Assembly (NCBI RefSeq): GCF_002998295.1
Contig: NZ_CP027226.1
Coordinates: 1,080,001 to 1,144,000, forward strand
Source of the DNA: Fastidiosipila sanguinis
GTDB lineage: Bacteria > Bacillota > Clostridia > Saccharofermentanales > Fastidiosipilaceae
Direction: 5' to 3'
DNA length: 64,000 nt
In this document: piece by piece, positions 33,418-41,728 of the stretch
How the letters are laid out: the number at the start of each line of letters is the position of its first letter
How positions within the stretch are numbered: position 1 is the first letter of the stretch
Made by a program: the position numbers and the translations under genes
Notes under the pieces: generated by a model
Databases searched by the model: none
Seen by the model: the letters and a program-made list of their open reading frames with translations, nothing else
Told to the model about the DNA's origin: nothing

Positions 33418-34269
33418 TTAAATGTTTAATAAAATCAAACTGAATAGAGCAATTGTAAATGCTGGTGGGTCAATATGTGACTCAACATCAGTATTAAATA
33501 ACCTTGCTAAAACATCTGCTGTTAACCAGGCCAATGGACCAAAGATAGCTGCTATCCAAATATTTGGTATTACACCAAATGCAAATGCTGCAACCATACT
33601 TACATGGTGATTAGCAGGTACCGGAACACCAAACATACCAAATGCTAGGACTAGACCACCAAGCAAGAAACCAAAGGTTGGAACACCTGTGACTTTAACA
33701 AAATATGTCATTCCCAAAGCAATAGCATATGCAGCCAACAAGTGGAATGCCATTTGATTCAAATTATAATTTAATCTTTCAGATAATTTGAAGTTCTTAC
33801 CCATAACACCAGAATCGTCAAAAATAAGTCGTCCAACAAAAGCCACAATAATCAATGCAACCGCAGGGCTATCTGATCTAAATGGAGCATAATCTCTCAA
33901 TAATATACATATAGCTTGACTCAACATTGCGAAAACTCCACCAACTAACAATGTTGGGAAATCACCTGTTGTTGCTAACGGTGCTACTATATTATTTCCT
34001 GGCAATACCATATCTACTGGTACTAATTGCTTTCTACTTTTCATACCATAGTAAGATGCTGCTGCAACACCACCTGCAAAAGCAATTTGCGGTGTGAAAA
34101 TCGGCCCAAAAGCAACATTAGTAATAAAATCCATACTGCCTGTAGCCACATAAACACCAATACCAATTAGTCCCATAAGACCACAAAATACAAAGGAAGT
34201 AACACTACCAACATAGGCCCCAAAAATTCCGCCAAAAAAGGCCATAAACATTTCTACTAAAAATGACAT
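33418..34269 (-). CDS. Polytopic membrane protein of unknown function
   Basis: This 283-residue protein has about eight hydrophobic segments, Gly/Ala-rich and with few charged residues. The loop LRDYAPFRSDSP and the strongly conserved-looking PVPANHHVSMVAAFAF carry the only polar clusters, with two adjacent His in a membrane-proximal position. No transporter family is recognised with confidence. A GGAGGATAC-type site precedes the ATG. It is a single-gene transcript converging on the Gfo/Idh/MocA gene; its former terminator is the one split by the insertion sequence. A permease or channel role is plausible only by topology. Confidence 0.6.
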   Translation of the reverse strand: MSFLVEMFMAFFGGIFGAYVGSVTSFVFCGLMGLIGIGVYVATGSMDFITNVAFGPIFTPQIAFAGGVAAASYYGMKSRKQLVPVDMVLPGNNIVAPLATTGDFPTLLVGGVFAMLSQAICILLRDYAPFRSDSPAVALIIVAFVGRLIFDDSGVMGKNFKLSERLNYNLNQMAFHLLAAYAIALGMTYFVKVTGVPTFGFLLGGLVLAFGMFGVPVPANHHVSMVAAFAFGVIPNIWIAAIFGPLAWLTADVLARLFNTDVESHIDPPAFTIALFSLILLNI

Positions 34270-34459
34270 TCTGTATCCTCCTACTTAGTCAAATTTAAAT
34301 ATAATATACTTTATTTTATTGATTTTTGCTTTATTTTTTTATGCTGTATTTATGCTTTTATTGGATTTATATTTAGATAAAATTTTAATTAATCTTTATT
34401 CACATCATCGTTTATTAATAAAGTTATAATGTATTTATATAGCTTAAGGAGGTATTTCA

Positions 34460-35011
34460 ATGAAAAAAGTAGCAGTATTCCTCGCTCACGGAACTGAAGA
34501 AGGTGAAGCAATTATTCAAATCGACCTATTAAGGCGTGCTGGAATTGAAGTTAAAACTTTCTCTATTGAGGAAGGATTAGAGATAACTAGTGCTCATGAT
34601 ATTACTATTCTTGCAAATGATCACATAGATAGTATTAAGCCAGAAGAATTCGATATGCTATTTGTCCCTGGTGGCGCCAAAGGTGTAGAAAGAATGTATG
34701 AATCTAAGAAGCTAAGCGAAGTATTAATTGATTTCGCGAAAACCGATTCTCTTATGTCTGCAGTCTGCGCAGCTCCAACTGTATTAGGAAAATTAGGACT
34801 ACTCGATAGTGAGGTAGCGACTTGTGCACCTAATTGGGAATCAGGATTAGGTGAAGCAACACATAAAGCTGAATCTGTCGTTGTCTCAGGTAAATTTATT
34901 ACAGGACAAGGTTTAGGAGCTAGTATTCCATTGGCTTTAGCTTGTATTGAGGCACTACTAAACAAAGACGAAGCGGACAAGGTTGCTAAAGCTATTTGTT
35001 ATAAAGCTTAA
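34460..35011 (+). CDS. DJ-1/PfpI-family protein
   Basis: This 183-residue protein has the DJ-1 fold. The nucleophile elbow is SAVCAAPTVLGK (Cys near residue 100), an N-terminal GTEEGEA places the acidic partner Glu near residue 15, and GKFITGQGLGASIP is at the C-terminus. This arrangement is of the DJ-1/YajL type rather than the PfpI protease. Members act as glyoxalase III, deglycase or oxidative-stress sensors; the activity here is not determined. AAGGAGG precedes the ATG. It is monocistronic with a strong bidirectional terminator downstream. Confidence 0.88.
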   Translation: MKKVAVFLAHGTEEGEAIIQIDLLRRAGIEVKTFSIEEGLEITSAHDITILANDHIDSIKPEEFDMLFVPGGAKGVERMYESKKLSEVLIDFAKTDSLMSAVCAAPTVLGKLGLLDSEVATCAPNWESGLGEATHKAESVVVSGKFITGQGLGASIPLALACIEALLNKDEADKVAKAICYKA

Positions 35012-35043
35012 TTAACAATCAGTTTTTATAATTACATAAAAAG

Positions 35044-35085
35044 AAAAGTGAGGTCTCTACATTAATTGTATTTGACCTCACTTTT
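35044..35085. terminator. Bidirectional terminator between the DJ-1 and adhesin genes
   Basis: AAAAGTGAGGTC and GACCTCACTTTT form a perfect 12-bp stem between convergent genes. Confidence 0.9.
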
Positions 35086-35137
35086 AATTTATAAACTCAA
35101 GCTAAAAGCTTGTACTTGTGTTTGGTTTCGCTCTACT

Positions 35138-38100
35138 CTACTCTTCTCTTCTCTTTGCGATTAAAATTAGTACTGCAGCTGAAGCTATTGCAGCTAAACC
35201 TACTATAGCTGAGATATTAATACTCTCACCAGTTCCAGTTACATCTTTAGGAGTTGAAGGTTTTGTACTTGAGCTACTCTTTGTACCTTCACTTGGTTTA
35301 CTTGGTTTTGTTCCTGTTGTTGCAGTTGTTTCTGTAGTAGTTTCCTCAGGTCTAAGTTCATTATAAACTAGTACTGGGTTAAGTCTGCTTCCTTCTCCCT
35401 TAACACTATCTGGATTAGTCTTGCTTAGTTCTAACTTGCCATCAGTTGTAATTGTAAACTTAATTGTTTTTTCAATTATCTTATAACCTTCAGGAGCTAC
35501 AGTTTCTTTAAGCTCATATTCACCAGGTTTTAAATTGACAAAGATAATTTTTCCATCATTTCTACTGACTTTTGTATTTACCACTTCTTTGTTGAAATAC
35601 AATTCAAATGTTGCTCCTGCTAGAGGTGCATAATTACTATCTTTATCTGCTTTACCCATTTTTTGGAATACATAAACTGGATATTTCTTCAAGCTAGCCC
35701 AGGCTTTATTATCTTTTAATTGTTCTTCCCACTCACCTTGAGCTTCTGAACCACCTAGAGCTGATTGGAATTTAACTATATTCTTAACAGTATCTCTATC
35801 AATATTTAGTGGTTCTAAGTATGTTAGATATGTAATCTTCCATGCTCTAGGATTCTTAGGATCTTTATTATCAGGAAGGTTGAACTTCAACTCATGCGTC
35901 TTAGCATCATATATAGCTTGTACTGTATTAGAATCTTTAGAATTCATAGCAGTTACCATTGCTTCTTGATAATTACTATATTCACCATCAGGTCCTAGTT
36001 CTGAAGAGTATTCAACTTTAATAGTGTTTAGATCTAATTGACCTTTTTCGTTTACAGGAACATAAAGGTTCTCATCTAAAACGTCAGTTAACTCTACTGA
36101 CTTATAGTCTTTCAAATATGGTTTATGTTCAATAGTCCATTCTAGAGATGCTGTACCTTCTGCATCAGCACCCTTCCATACTGGTTGTTTCTTGCTCAAT
36201 AACTCAGATTTAACATTCATGTTATCACTTGCATTTCTTGGCAATTCATTGTTTGCCTGAATTTGTGCATTGTTAATGTAAGCATGCGCTTCATCTGGTT
36301 GTGACATATTTTCTGTAAGCTTTTCAAAAGCTGCTTTATCTAATTGAGCCTTGGCAACTACCATGTAAGATTTTCCATCGATGTTATTAAAAGTCCATTC
36401 TTTTTTCGCTTCATCAAAGGTCAAGAGATTTTTAATTTCAGCATCACTAAGTCTTCTGGTTGCTTGAGGATCACGTAAATTTCTCTTTTGTCCAGGACTA
36501 CCACCATAAGAAATACTATATTCAATTTGAATTAATTCTGACGGACTAGCTTCATAGACAGCGAACATTGCACCGCTATCATCTACTGGCACTAATTTCC
36601 AATCATCTGGTAAGTTATCTGTTAGCACTACCTTGTCGTAATTTGGTAATGTCTCTGGTTTATTCTTGACATCTTTTAGATACTCCTCCCAGTTAGTACC
36701 AAATGGATTTATATTAATACGGAAGAAGCTTGTTCTATCCTTATAATTAAAGGTCTTTGCTGGATCGACTTTCTTATAGTAATCAGTGTAAATAGACCCA
36801 TAGGATGCATCTTTAACTTGCCATACAGATTTTAAATCATTTAGATCAACATCATAATTCAAAACTGTTTTTCTAAATAAGTTCGCATCAAATCTATCAT
36901 AGTCTGTTGCAGGTAGAAGTTTTAATGACTCAGCCTTGCCCATTGCAAGTATGGCTGTATTGCTCATGATCCCAGTGTCATAATGCGATTTCCCATGAGC
37001 TTTTTCGTAGAAATCTTGAATCTGAGTTTGAATCTCTAATTCATATTTTTTACTTTCTCTGAAACCAGAAACTCTAACGACTTCACCTACTTGTTCACCA
37101 TTTAGCATTAATGGATAAACATCTACTTTTAACTTATCTTCAGAATTATTAGATTTAATTGAATCTTTTACATATGCTAAGTTTACATTTACGTTATTCT
37201 CCATGAGTTTAGTAAATGTTCCTTCAGGTAATTTTGCTATATCTTCTTCATTTAAAGTTAACTTAGTTTTGTTCGCTTTTAATTCCTCTTCACTGCCGTA
37301 AAAGAATACTTCATAGACAGAAACATTTTCGTCTACGAAAGCCTTACTTAAGTCAACATTAATATTCCATGGAAAAATGCCCTGTCTAAATAAAGGTGCA
37401 GTTCCATAAACGTTATACTCTCCAGAAGTTACTGCATGTTTACTGATACTTCCTAAACCTACAAATATAGGTGGATTTATCGGTGTATAATAAATTCCAC
37501 AGTTATATATCTCTGCAGTATTTTTAATTGCATTTGATTCGATAACTGCATCAGTAGCATAAATTTGTTTAAAAGTAATTTTAATTTCACCATTTAAGTT
37601 AGGTAGGAAGAACCAATTTGTACTCTTAACTGCATACTCATCATCTTTTATTTTGCTAGTAAATGCATTTTCACCAAAATCATAAATTTCAGATTTAGTA
37701 TATTTATCTGGTATTGCAGGACATGGATCATCTTCTTTCATTTGAGGCGCAGGTTTATCTTTAGCATTTACAAATGAATCATCTAGATTTATTATTTCCC
37801 ACTTACCTTCAGCATTTAATTTTTCAACAGTGACTTCAACTCTTGTTGGTTTAGGAGCATTTTCTTTACCCAAGAAAACATCAGAAATCCATGTAGGTCC
37901 ATAGCTGAAGCCAGCTTTCCCTGCTCTTATTTCCCAGAGGAGAGCTTTTTCATTATTATCTATATTTACATCTACGCCTTTAAAAGTCTTACTAATTTGA
38001 GGAGCTTTGCTTGGCTCAACTTTAGCAATGTGTTCTTCAGGCTCACCCTCTGGCTTGACGAGTTGAACTTTATTCTCTACTGTAACTTTTGCCTTGTCAC

Positions 38101-39058
38101 CCCAAGGGATCTTAGTTTCAAAAGTAATTACTTGTTCGCCTTCACTACCTTCAGGGAATGTATACTCTATAGTTTTTGTAGCACTATTATAGATATCCTT
38201 ATCTTCAACAGCTTTATTGTTAATCTTGAAACTTCCTGGTACAACTTCACCAACATTGCTTAGATTATCAACTATTTTGTTTCCAGCTATATCAGCCTTT
38301 TGGCTATCTACTGTTCTTGAAGCTTTAATGGTCCACATAATGTTATCCATTCCTATTTGTGCACCAGATTTATTTAGAGTAAACTTCTCAACTTTTTCTT
38401 GGCTAGGTAATTCAATTTCTTTTTCTAGAATTTTTATAAATTTCTTATCACCAGTGCCGTGATTATCTTTACCTCTCAATGCCTCAAACATACCTTCAAA
38501 TTCTACAGTCAATTGTTGTAGATCTTCAGGTTCATAATCAAATTGTCCTTTTGGATCTTTAGGGTCACTTAAGAACTCCATTTTTGCAAAAGTTTTACCA
38601 GAATCGTCATTAAATATACTGATTACACCAACTTTTTGACCTGATTTAACTTCATAGACTGGAGTTGTCAATTTTGCTTCATCTGCAGCCTTAATATTCT
38701 CTCCTAAGTAAATATTTGCAATATCTTTCTCATTTACTTGCTCTTTTTCATTTTCTAGACCTTGATTTATATAATCTCCTATGTTTTCATCATTAACAAT
38801 TTTGAACATGAAAGAAAACTTCAAATTAAAAGAGCTCTCTAGGTTTAAGTTGCTTAAATCGCCAACTGTTTTTCCACCTTGAGAAGCTTCAACACCTACA
38901 TTATAAACAGCATTTGTTTTGTCCTGTCCAGCCACTTCTGGCTCTGCTTGTAGCAAAGTATTTTGTCCTAAAAAAGATAAAATAAACAAAAATACTAAGC
39001 TTAAAGACAAAGCTTTCTTTTTCATAGCTTGCTTGCTATAAAAATCATCTTTCCTCAT
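35138..39058 (-). CDS. Large surface protein with SpaA/Cna-B domain and atypical sorting signal
   Basis: This is a 1306-residue secreted protein with a signal peptide (about 12-38) and a long beta-rich region of repeated adhesin-like modules (for example DNIMWTIKASRTVDSQKAD, ASLEWTIEHKPYLKDYKSVELTDVLD). A Cna-B/SpaA domain follows (about 1128-1235) with its isopeptide Lys and E-box (YELKETVAPEGY). A Thr/Ser/Pro-rich stalk ends in the membrane helix and basic tail. The sorting motif reads DVTGTGES where LPxTG is expected. AAGGGGGAA lies 7 bases before the ATG. It is probably a cell-wall-anchored adhesin or pilin-like protein. No sortase or second pilin gene is in the window, so it is unlikely to be a classic pilus locus. 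Confidence 0.85.
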   Translation of the reverse strand: MRKDDFYSKQAMKKKALSLSLVFLFILSFLGQNTLLQAEPEVAGQDKTNAVYNVGVEASQGGKTVGDLSNLNLESSFNLKFSFMFKIVNDENIGDYINQGLENEKEQVNEKDIANIYLGENIKAADEAKLTTPVYEVKSGQKVGVISIFNDDSGKTFAKMEFLSDPKDPKGQFDYEPEDLQQLTVEFEGMFEALRGKDNHGTGDKKFIKILEKEIELPSQEKVEKFTLNKSGAQIGMDNIMWTIKASRTVDSQKADIAGNKIVDNLSNVGEVVPGSFKINNKAVEDKDIYNSATKTIEYTFPEGSEGEQVITFETKIPWGDKAKVTVENKVQLVKPEGEPEEHIAKVEPSKAPQISKTFKGVDVNIDNNEKALLWEIRAGKAGFSYGPTWISDVFLGKENAPKPTRVEVTVEKLNAEGKWEIINLDDSFVNAKDKPAPQMKEDDPCPAIPDKYTKSEIYDFGENAFTSKIKDDEYAVKSTNWFFLPNLNGEIKITFKQIYATDAVIESNAIKNTAEIYNCGIYYTPINPPIFVGLGSISKHAVTSGEYNVYGTAPLFRQGIFPWNINVDLSKAFVDENVSVYEVFFYGSEEELKANKTKLTLNEEDIAKLPEGTFTKLMENNVNVNLAYVKDSIKSNNSEDKLKVDVYPLMLNGEQVGEVVRVSGFRESKKYELEIQTQIQDFYEKAHGKSHYDTGIMSNTAILAMGKAESLKLLPATDYDRFDANLFRKTVLNYDVDLNDLKSVWQVKDASYGSIYTDYYKKVDPAKTFNYKDRTSFFRININPFGTNWEEYLKDVKNKPETLPNYDKVVLTDNLPDDWKLVPVDDSGAMFAVYEASPSELIQIEYSISYGGSPGQKRNLRDPQATRRLSDAEIKNLLTFDEAKKEWTFNNIDGKSYMVVAKAQLDKAAFEKLTENMSQPDEAHAYINNAQIQANNELPRNASDNMNVKSELLSKKQPVWKGADAEGTASLEWTIEHKPYLKDYKSVELTDVLDENLYVPVNEKGQLDLNTIKVEYSSELGPDGEYSNYQEAMVTAMNSKDSNTVQAIYDAKTHELKFNLPDNKDPKNPRAWKITYLTYLEPLNIDRDTVKNIVKFQSALGGSEAQGEWEEQLKDNKAWASLKKYPVYVFQKMGKADKDSNYAPLAGATFELYFNKEVVNTKVSRNDGKIIFVNLKPGEYELKETVAPEGYKIIEKTIKFTITTDGKLELSKTNPDSVKGEGSRLNPVLVYNELRPEETTTETTATTGTKPSKPSEGTKSSSSTKPSTPKDVTGTGESINISAIVGLAAIASAAVLILIAKRREE

Positions 39059-39094
39059 ATTAATTCCCCCTTTTCAAAAAAGAATTTGTATTAA

Positions 39095-39345
39095 TAATAT
39101 AACCATAGCACAATGGTTTTAAATTAAAAGTTTTAAAATCCCCTACACCGCCCTCACTAAGCCTATCAACGCCAAGGTAATAAATTACAATTCACAACAA
39201 TCCGCATTTCAAGTATCACGAGCTCAATTTTCAACAAGGGATCGAACCTTATACTGCTCAAGTACGCCAATGCAGTGGGATCTTTATACTCGTTCCCGAG
39301 AGTAGCATTCGCCTAGGTTTAGCTACCAACTTCTACATTTCGCAA
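39095..39345 (-). ncRNA. Candidate structured RNA or long 5' leader (unknown family)
   Basis: This gap is less AT-rich than its neighbours, has no gene, and holds consecutive short stems: GTAGC/GCTAC (39302-39326), CTCG-TTCC-CGAG (39289-39300), ACTGC/GCAGT (39253-39276) and AAGG/CCTT (39236-39250). The last of these contains a T-loop-like GGTTCGATCCC on the minus strand. It could be a free RNA or the leader of the adhesin gene that starts at 39058. It does not match tRNA, tmRNA, SRP, 6S or RNase P RNA as I know them. A weak promoter (TTGGAC-17-TTTAAC) lies at 39349-39377. Confidence 0.35.
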
Positions 39346-39355
39346 AAAGTTAAAA

Positions 39356-39808
39356 TTACAACAATTCTATCGTCCAATTAGCCTCTTGGATTAGCAAATC
39401 AAGTTCTCTTAGTTCTTTTGCAATTGCATCAGCTTTTTTTCTAAGTTCACTTACATTTACAGATGGGAATGTCTTGATCTCTGTTCGACTATATCTTGGA
39501 CTTATGTCAGATGCAGTATTTAGGAAATTCTCATAAATGCTTCTTTTTAATGCCAGAGCATCTCGCTTTGCTAAAAGTTCAGATATAGATCCATCTGCAG
39601 TAATTGTTTCATTGTTTGTCTTATGTATTCTATAAACGTAAGTCTCTAAACTAGAAATTACACCTTCTAACTCTTCAATCAACTTCAAAGGATCCTCCGC
39701 AGTTGGTTCACCCTCTTGATAGGTCGCATTGTTCTCTAATCTAGTTCTAAGGTCTAATGCTTTGTTTTGCAGGTCACTTCTGATTTGTAATGCTTGTGCA
39801 AGTTTCAT
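39356..39808 (-). CDS. DIP1984-family protein (septicolysin-like)
   Basis: This 150-residue, almost entirely alpha-helical protein contains the family segments MKLAQALQIRSDLQNKALDLR (start) and RELDLLIQEANWTIEL (end). The pattern of heptads in between predicts a coiled-coil bundle. I chose the ATG at 39808, with an extended ribosome binding site AAGGAAAGTGAT 7 bases upstream. A GTG at 39820 lies within that site. No enzymatic motif is seen. Proteins of this family were named after a septicolysin, but their function in most bacteria is unknown. It lies 47 bases after the uracil-DNA glycosylase gene and may be co-transcribed. Confidence 0.82.
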   Translation of the reverse strand: MKLAQALQIRSDLQNKALDLRTRLENNATYQEGEPTAEDPLKLIEELEGVISSLETYVYRIHKTNNETITADGSISELLAKRDALALKRSIYENFLNTASDISPRYSRTEIKTFPSVNVSELRKKADAIAKELRELDLLIQEANWTIELL

Positions 39809-39855
39809 TGTTATAATCACTTTCCTTTCTTAATTGCTTCTATTGTTTAATTAAC

Positions 39856-40515
39856 TTACCAATTAATTCTAGATTCGCCTAAGTCCTCAAGCATTCTATT
39901 TATTCTGCTAAAAGGTCTAGAGCCCAAGAACCCTCTATATGCCGATAGCGGCGATGGGTGACTCGAGACTATCATGTATTTAATAGGCAAGTCGTTCACT
40001 GAATTTTCTGCCTTTTTCCCCCATAATACAAAAATTATATTTGGATTTTTCTCCAATAAATAGCTTAAAACATTATGCGTAAACTCATCCCAGGCAATAT
40101 AGTTATGACTTAAGGGTTGCCCTTTTCTAACTGTTAGAAAAGTATTCAACAAGAACACGCCTTGTCTACACCACTCACTTAAATCTCCATTTGCCTTATC
40201 TATTCCTAGATCATCTTTTAGTTCTTGGAAAATATTAATCAAACTCTTGGGCAAATTTAATTGTGGATGCACACTAAAACTTAAACCCATTGCATAGGGT
40301 ATTTCTTGTCCATTGTGGATTTCAAAACCTGGATATGGGTCTTGCCCTAGAATTACTACTTTGACATTTTCAGGTTCAACCAGCTCAAAAGCACGAAACA
40401 CATCCCCAGATAATGGATATACTTCGTGCTTTGATCGCTCATTTTCCACTTGCGTAATAATATTTTTAAAATAAGGTTTATTGCATTCTATTTCTGCAAA
40501 CTCATGCCAAGACAT
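39856..40515 (-). CDS. ung: Uracil-DNA glycosylase
   Basis: This 219-residue family 1 enzyme has the catalytic GQDPYPG motif (57-63, general base Asp59), FLLNTFLTVRKGQPLSH (uracil pocket and Pro-rich loop) and the HPSPLSAYRG minor-groove loop (His186). It removes uracil from DNA in base excision repair. It lies 19 bases after the GerMN lipoprotein gene and 47 before the DIP1984 gene, suggesting one transcript. The length and motifs are standard. Confidence 0.96.
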   Translation of the reverse strand: MSWHEFAEIECNKPYFKNIITQVENERSKHEVYPLSGDVFRAFELVEPENVKVVILGQDPYPGFEIHNGQEIPYAMGLSFSVHPQLNLPKSLINIFQELKDDLGIDKANGDLSEWCRQGVFLLNTFLTVRKGQPLSHNYIAWDEFTHNVLSYLLEKNPNIIFVLWGKKAENSVNDLPIKYMIVSSHPSPLSAYRGFLGSRPFSRINRMLEDLGESRINW

Positions 40516-40534
40516 TTATTGACCTCATCACCTT

Positions 40535-41539
40535 TTATTTGATTGTGAATGTGTGAGTTACCAAACCTGTTGGTGAACCGTCCTTACCACTCGCTCCGTA
40601 CAATGATAATTTAAACTCACTTGCATCAGTCTCAGGCACTTCAATTTCGAAGTCAAAAATTCCTCTCATGTCTGATCCTTCTGACATAGTCAGGAAATCT
40701 TCAACTAAAACATTTCCATCTTTATCTTCAAGTTTATAATGTAATGTCTTCTCAAAAACCATGGCAGAACCTTCTACCCTTATCTTGTTGCCTGATAAAA
40801 CTGCACCATCTTCTGGAGTGTTAATCCAAATCTCAGGTTCTAAGACTAAGCTTAAATTTCTAACCAATTTCTCCGGAACTTTTATACCAGCAAGGCCTCC
40901 TACTTGAGCCTCTTCACCATCAACAAGGAACTTAACTTCTTCTATAGAAGGGAACTCTGTGAGAGTATTAACCATTGCCAATATAGAATATGTTTCTGCA
41001 TTACCACTCTGTTCTTGCAATAAATATTCAGGTGACAAATTGACTGTAGCTACACCATTCTCTATATCTACTCCTAGGATTTTTTGATCTTCACGGAAAG
41101 ATACGAAAGCGCCTTCAGTTTGTGCATCATTCTTCAATAACTCTTCTAGAGCTGCTTTTGCAACAGCTTCTGTTTTTGGAATAGTGTGAGTTTCTCTGAC
41201 TAAATAGTATGATTTTTCACCATCAGCTTGATTATCTTGTACGCCTTGGCCACCATTAACTGTCGCTTCTTTAATGTAGTACAGATTTACTTTCATCTCT
41301 TCTTGAGGTTCAGCCTGAGTTGTAGTTGCCTCTGTTGTCTTCTCTGTACTTTCGCTAGTTGTAGTGCTTGTATCTGAATCTTCTTGCATTGAAGTAGTAT
41401 TGGATGTAGTTTTATTCGTATCTTCGTCAGTGTGTTTACAAGCAGCTAAAGGAGTAACAGCTAGTGCTATTACCATTGCGATTAAAGTTAATTGTTTTAA
41501 CTTCTTTCTACCTGATTTATTAAATATGTTTTTCCTCAT
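40535..41539 (-). CDS. GerMN/Gmad2-domain lipoprotein
   Basis: This 334-residue lipoprotein has the lipobox AVTPLAAC (Cys near 34), followed by a Thr/Ser/Glu-rich linker (35-80). A GerMN domain follows (about 85-210; VAKAALEELLKND, GVATVNLSPEYL, NTLTEFPSIEEVKFLVDGE), then a C-terminal Gmad2 immunoglobulin-like domain (about 225-334; INTPEDGAVLSGNKIRVEG). GerMN proteins occur in spore formers (GerM) and in non-sporulating envelope lipoproteins. The role is probably envelope assembly or peptidoglycan-related; no enzyme motif is visible. It is the first gene of the lipoprotein-ung-DIP1984 group. GGAGGTATG precedes the start. Confidence 0.87.
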   Translation of the reverse strand: MRKNIFNKSGRKKLKQLTLIAMVIALAVTPLAACKHTDEDTNKTTSNTTSMQEDSDTSTTTSESTEKTTEATTTQAEPQEEMKVNLYYIKEATVNGGQGVQDNQADGEKSYYLVRETHTIPKTEAVAKAALEELLKNDAQTEGAFVSFREDQKILGVDIENGVATVNLSPEYLLQEQSGNAETYSILAMVNTLTEFPSIEEVKFLVDGEEAQVGGLAGIKVPEKLVRNLSLVLEPEIWINTPEDGAVLSGNKIRVEGSAMVFEKTLHYKLEDKDGNVLVEDFLTMSEGSDMRGIFDFEIEVPETDASEFKLSLYGASGKDGSPTGLVTHTFTIK

Positions 41540-41641
41540 AATTCATACCTCCTACTTTTAGGATACCTTTATTTTACCACGTTCAAAATCTCTCTGCTTT
41601 GTTTATCTTTTTAGCACCTAGAAAATATAAGACATAAAAAC

Positions 41642-41665
41642 GCGTGCCATTTATATCTGGCACGC
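41642..41665 (-). terminator. Terminator of the second alpha-galactosidase gene
   Basis: GCGTGCCA pairs with TGGCACGC around an 8-base loop, and GTTTTTATG follows on the minus strand. Confidence 0.85.
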
Positions 41666-41728
41666 CTTCGAAAAACTAAATTAATTCAAACTTTGACTTC
41701 AACAAATCTTTGCTACTGCTATATGCCC

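Noticed and set aside
39231..39310. tRNA gene suggested by GGTTCGATCCC on the minus strand
   Set aside because: No acceptor stem, D-arm or anticodon arm can be formed around the T-loop-like sequence.
35138..39820. Pilus operon
   Set aside because: Only one sorting-signal protein and no sortase; the neighbours are a DIP1984 protein and uracil-DNA glycosylase.
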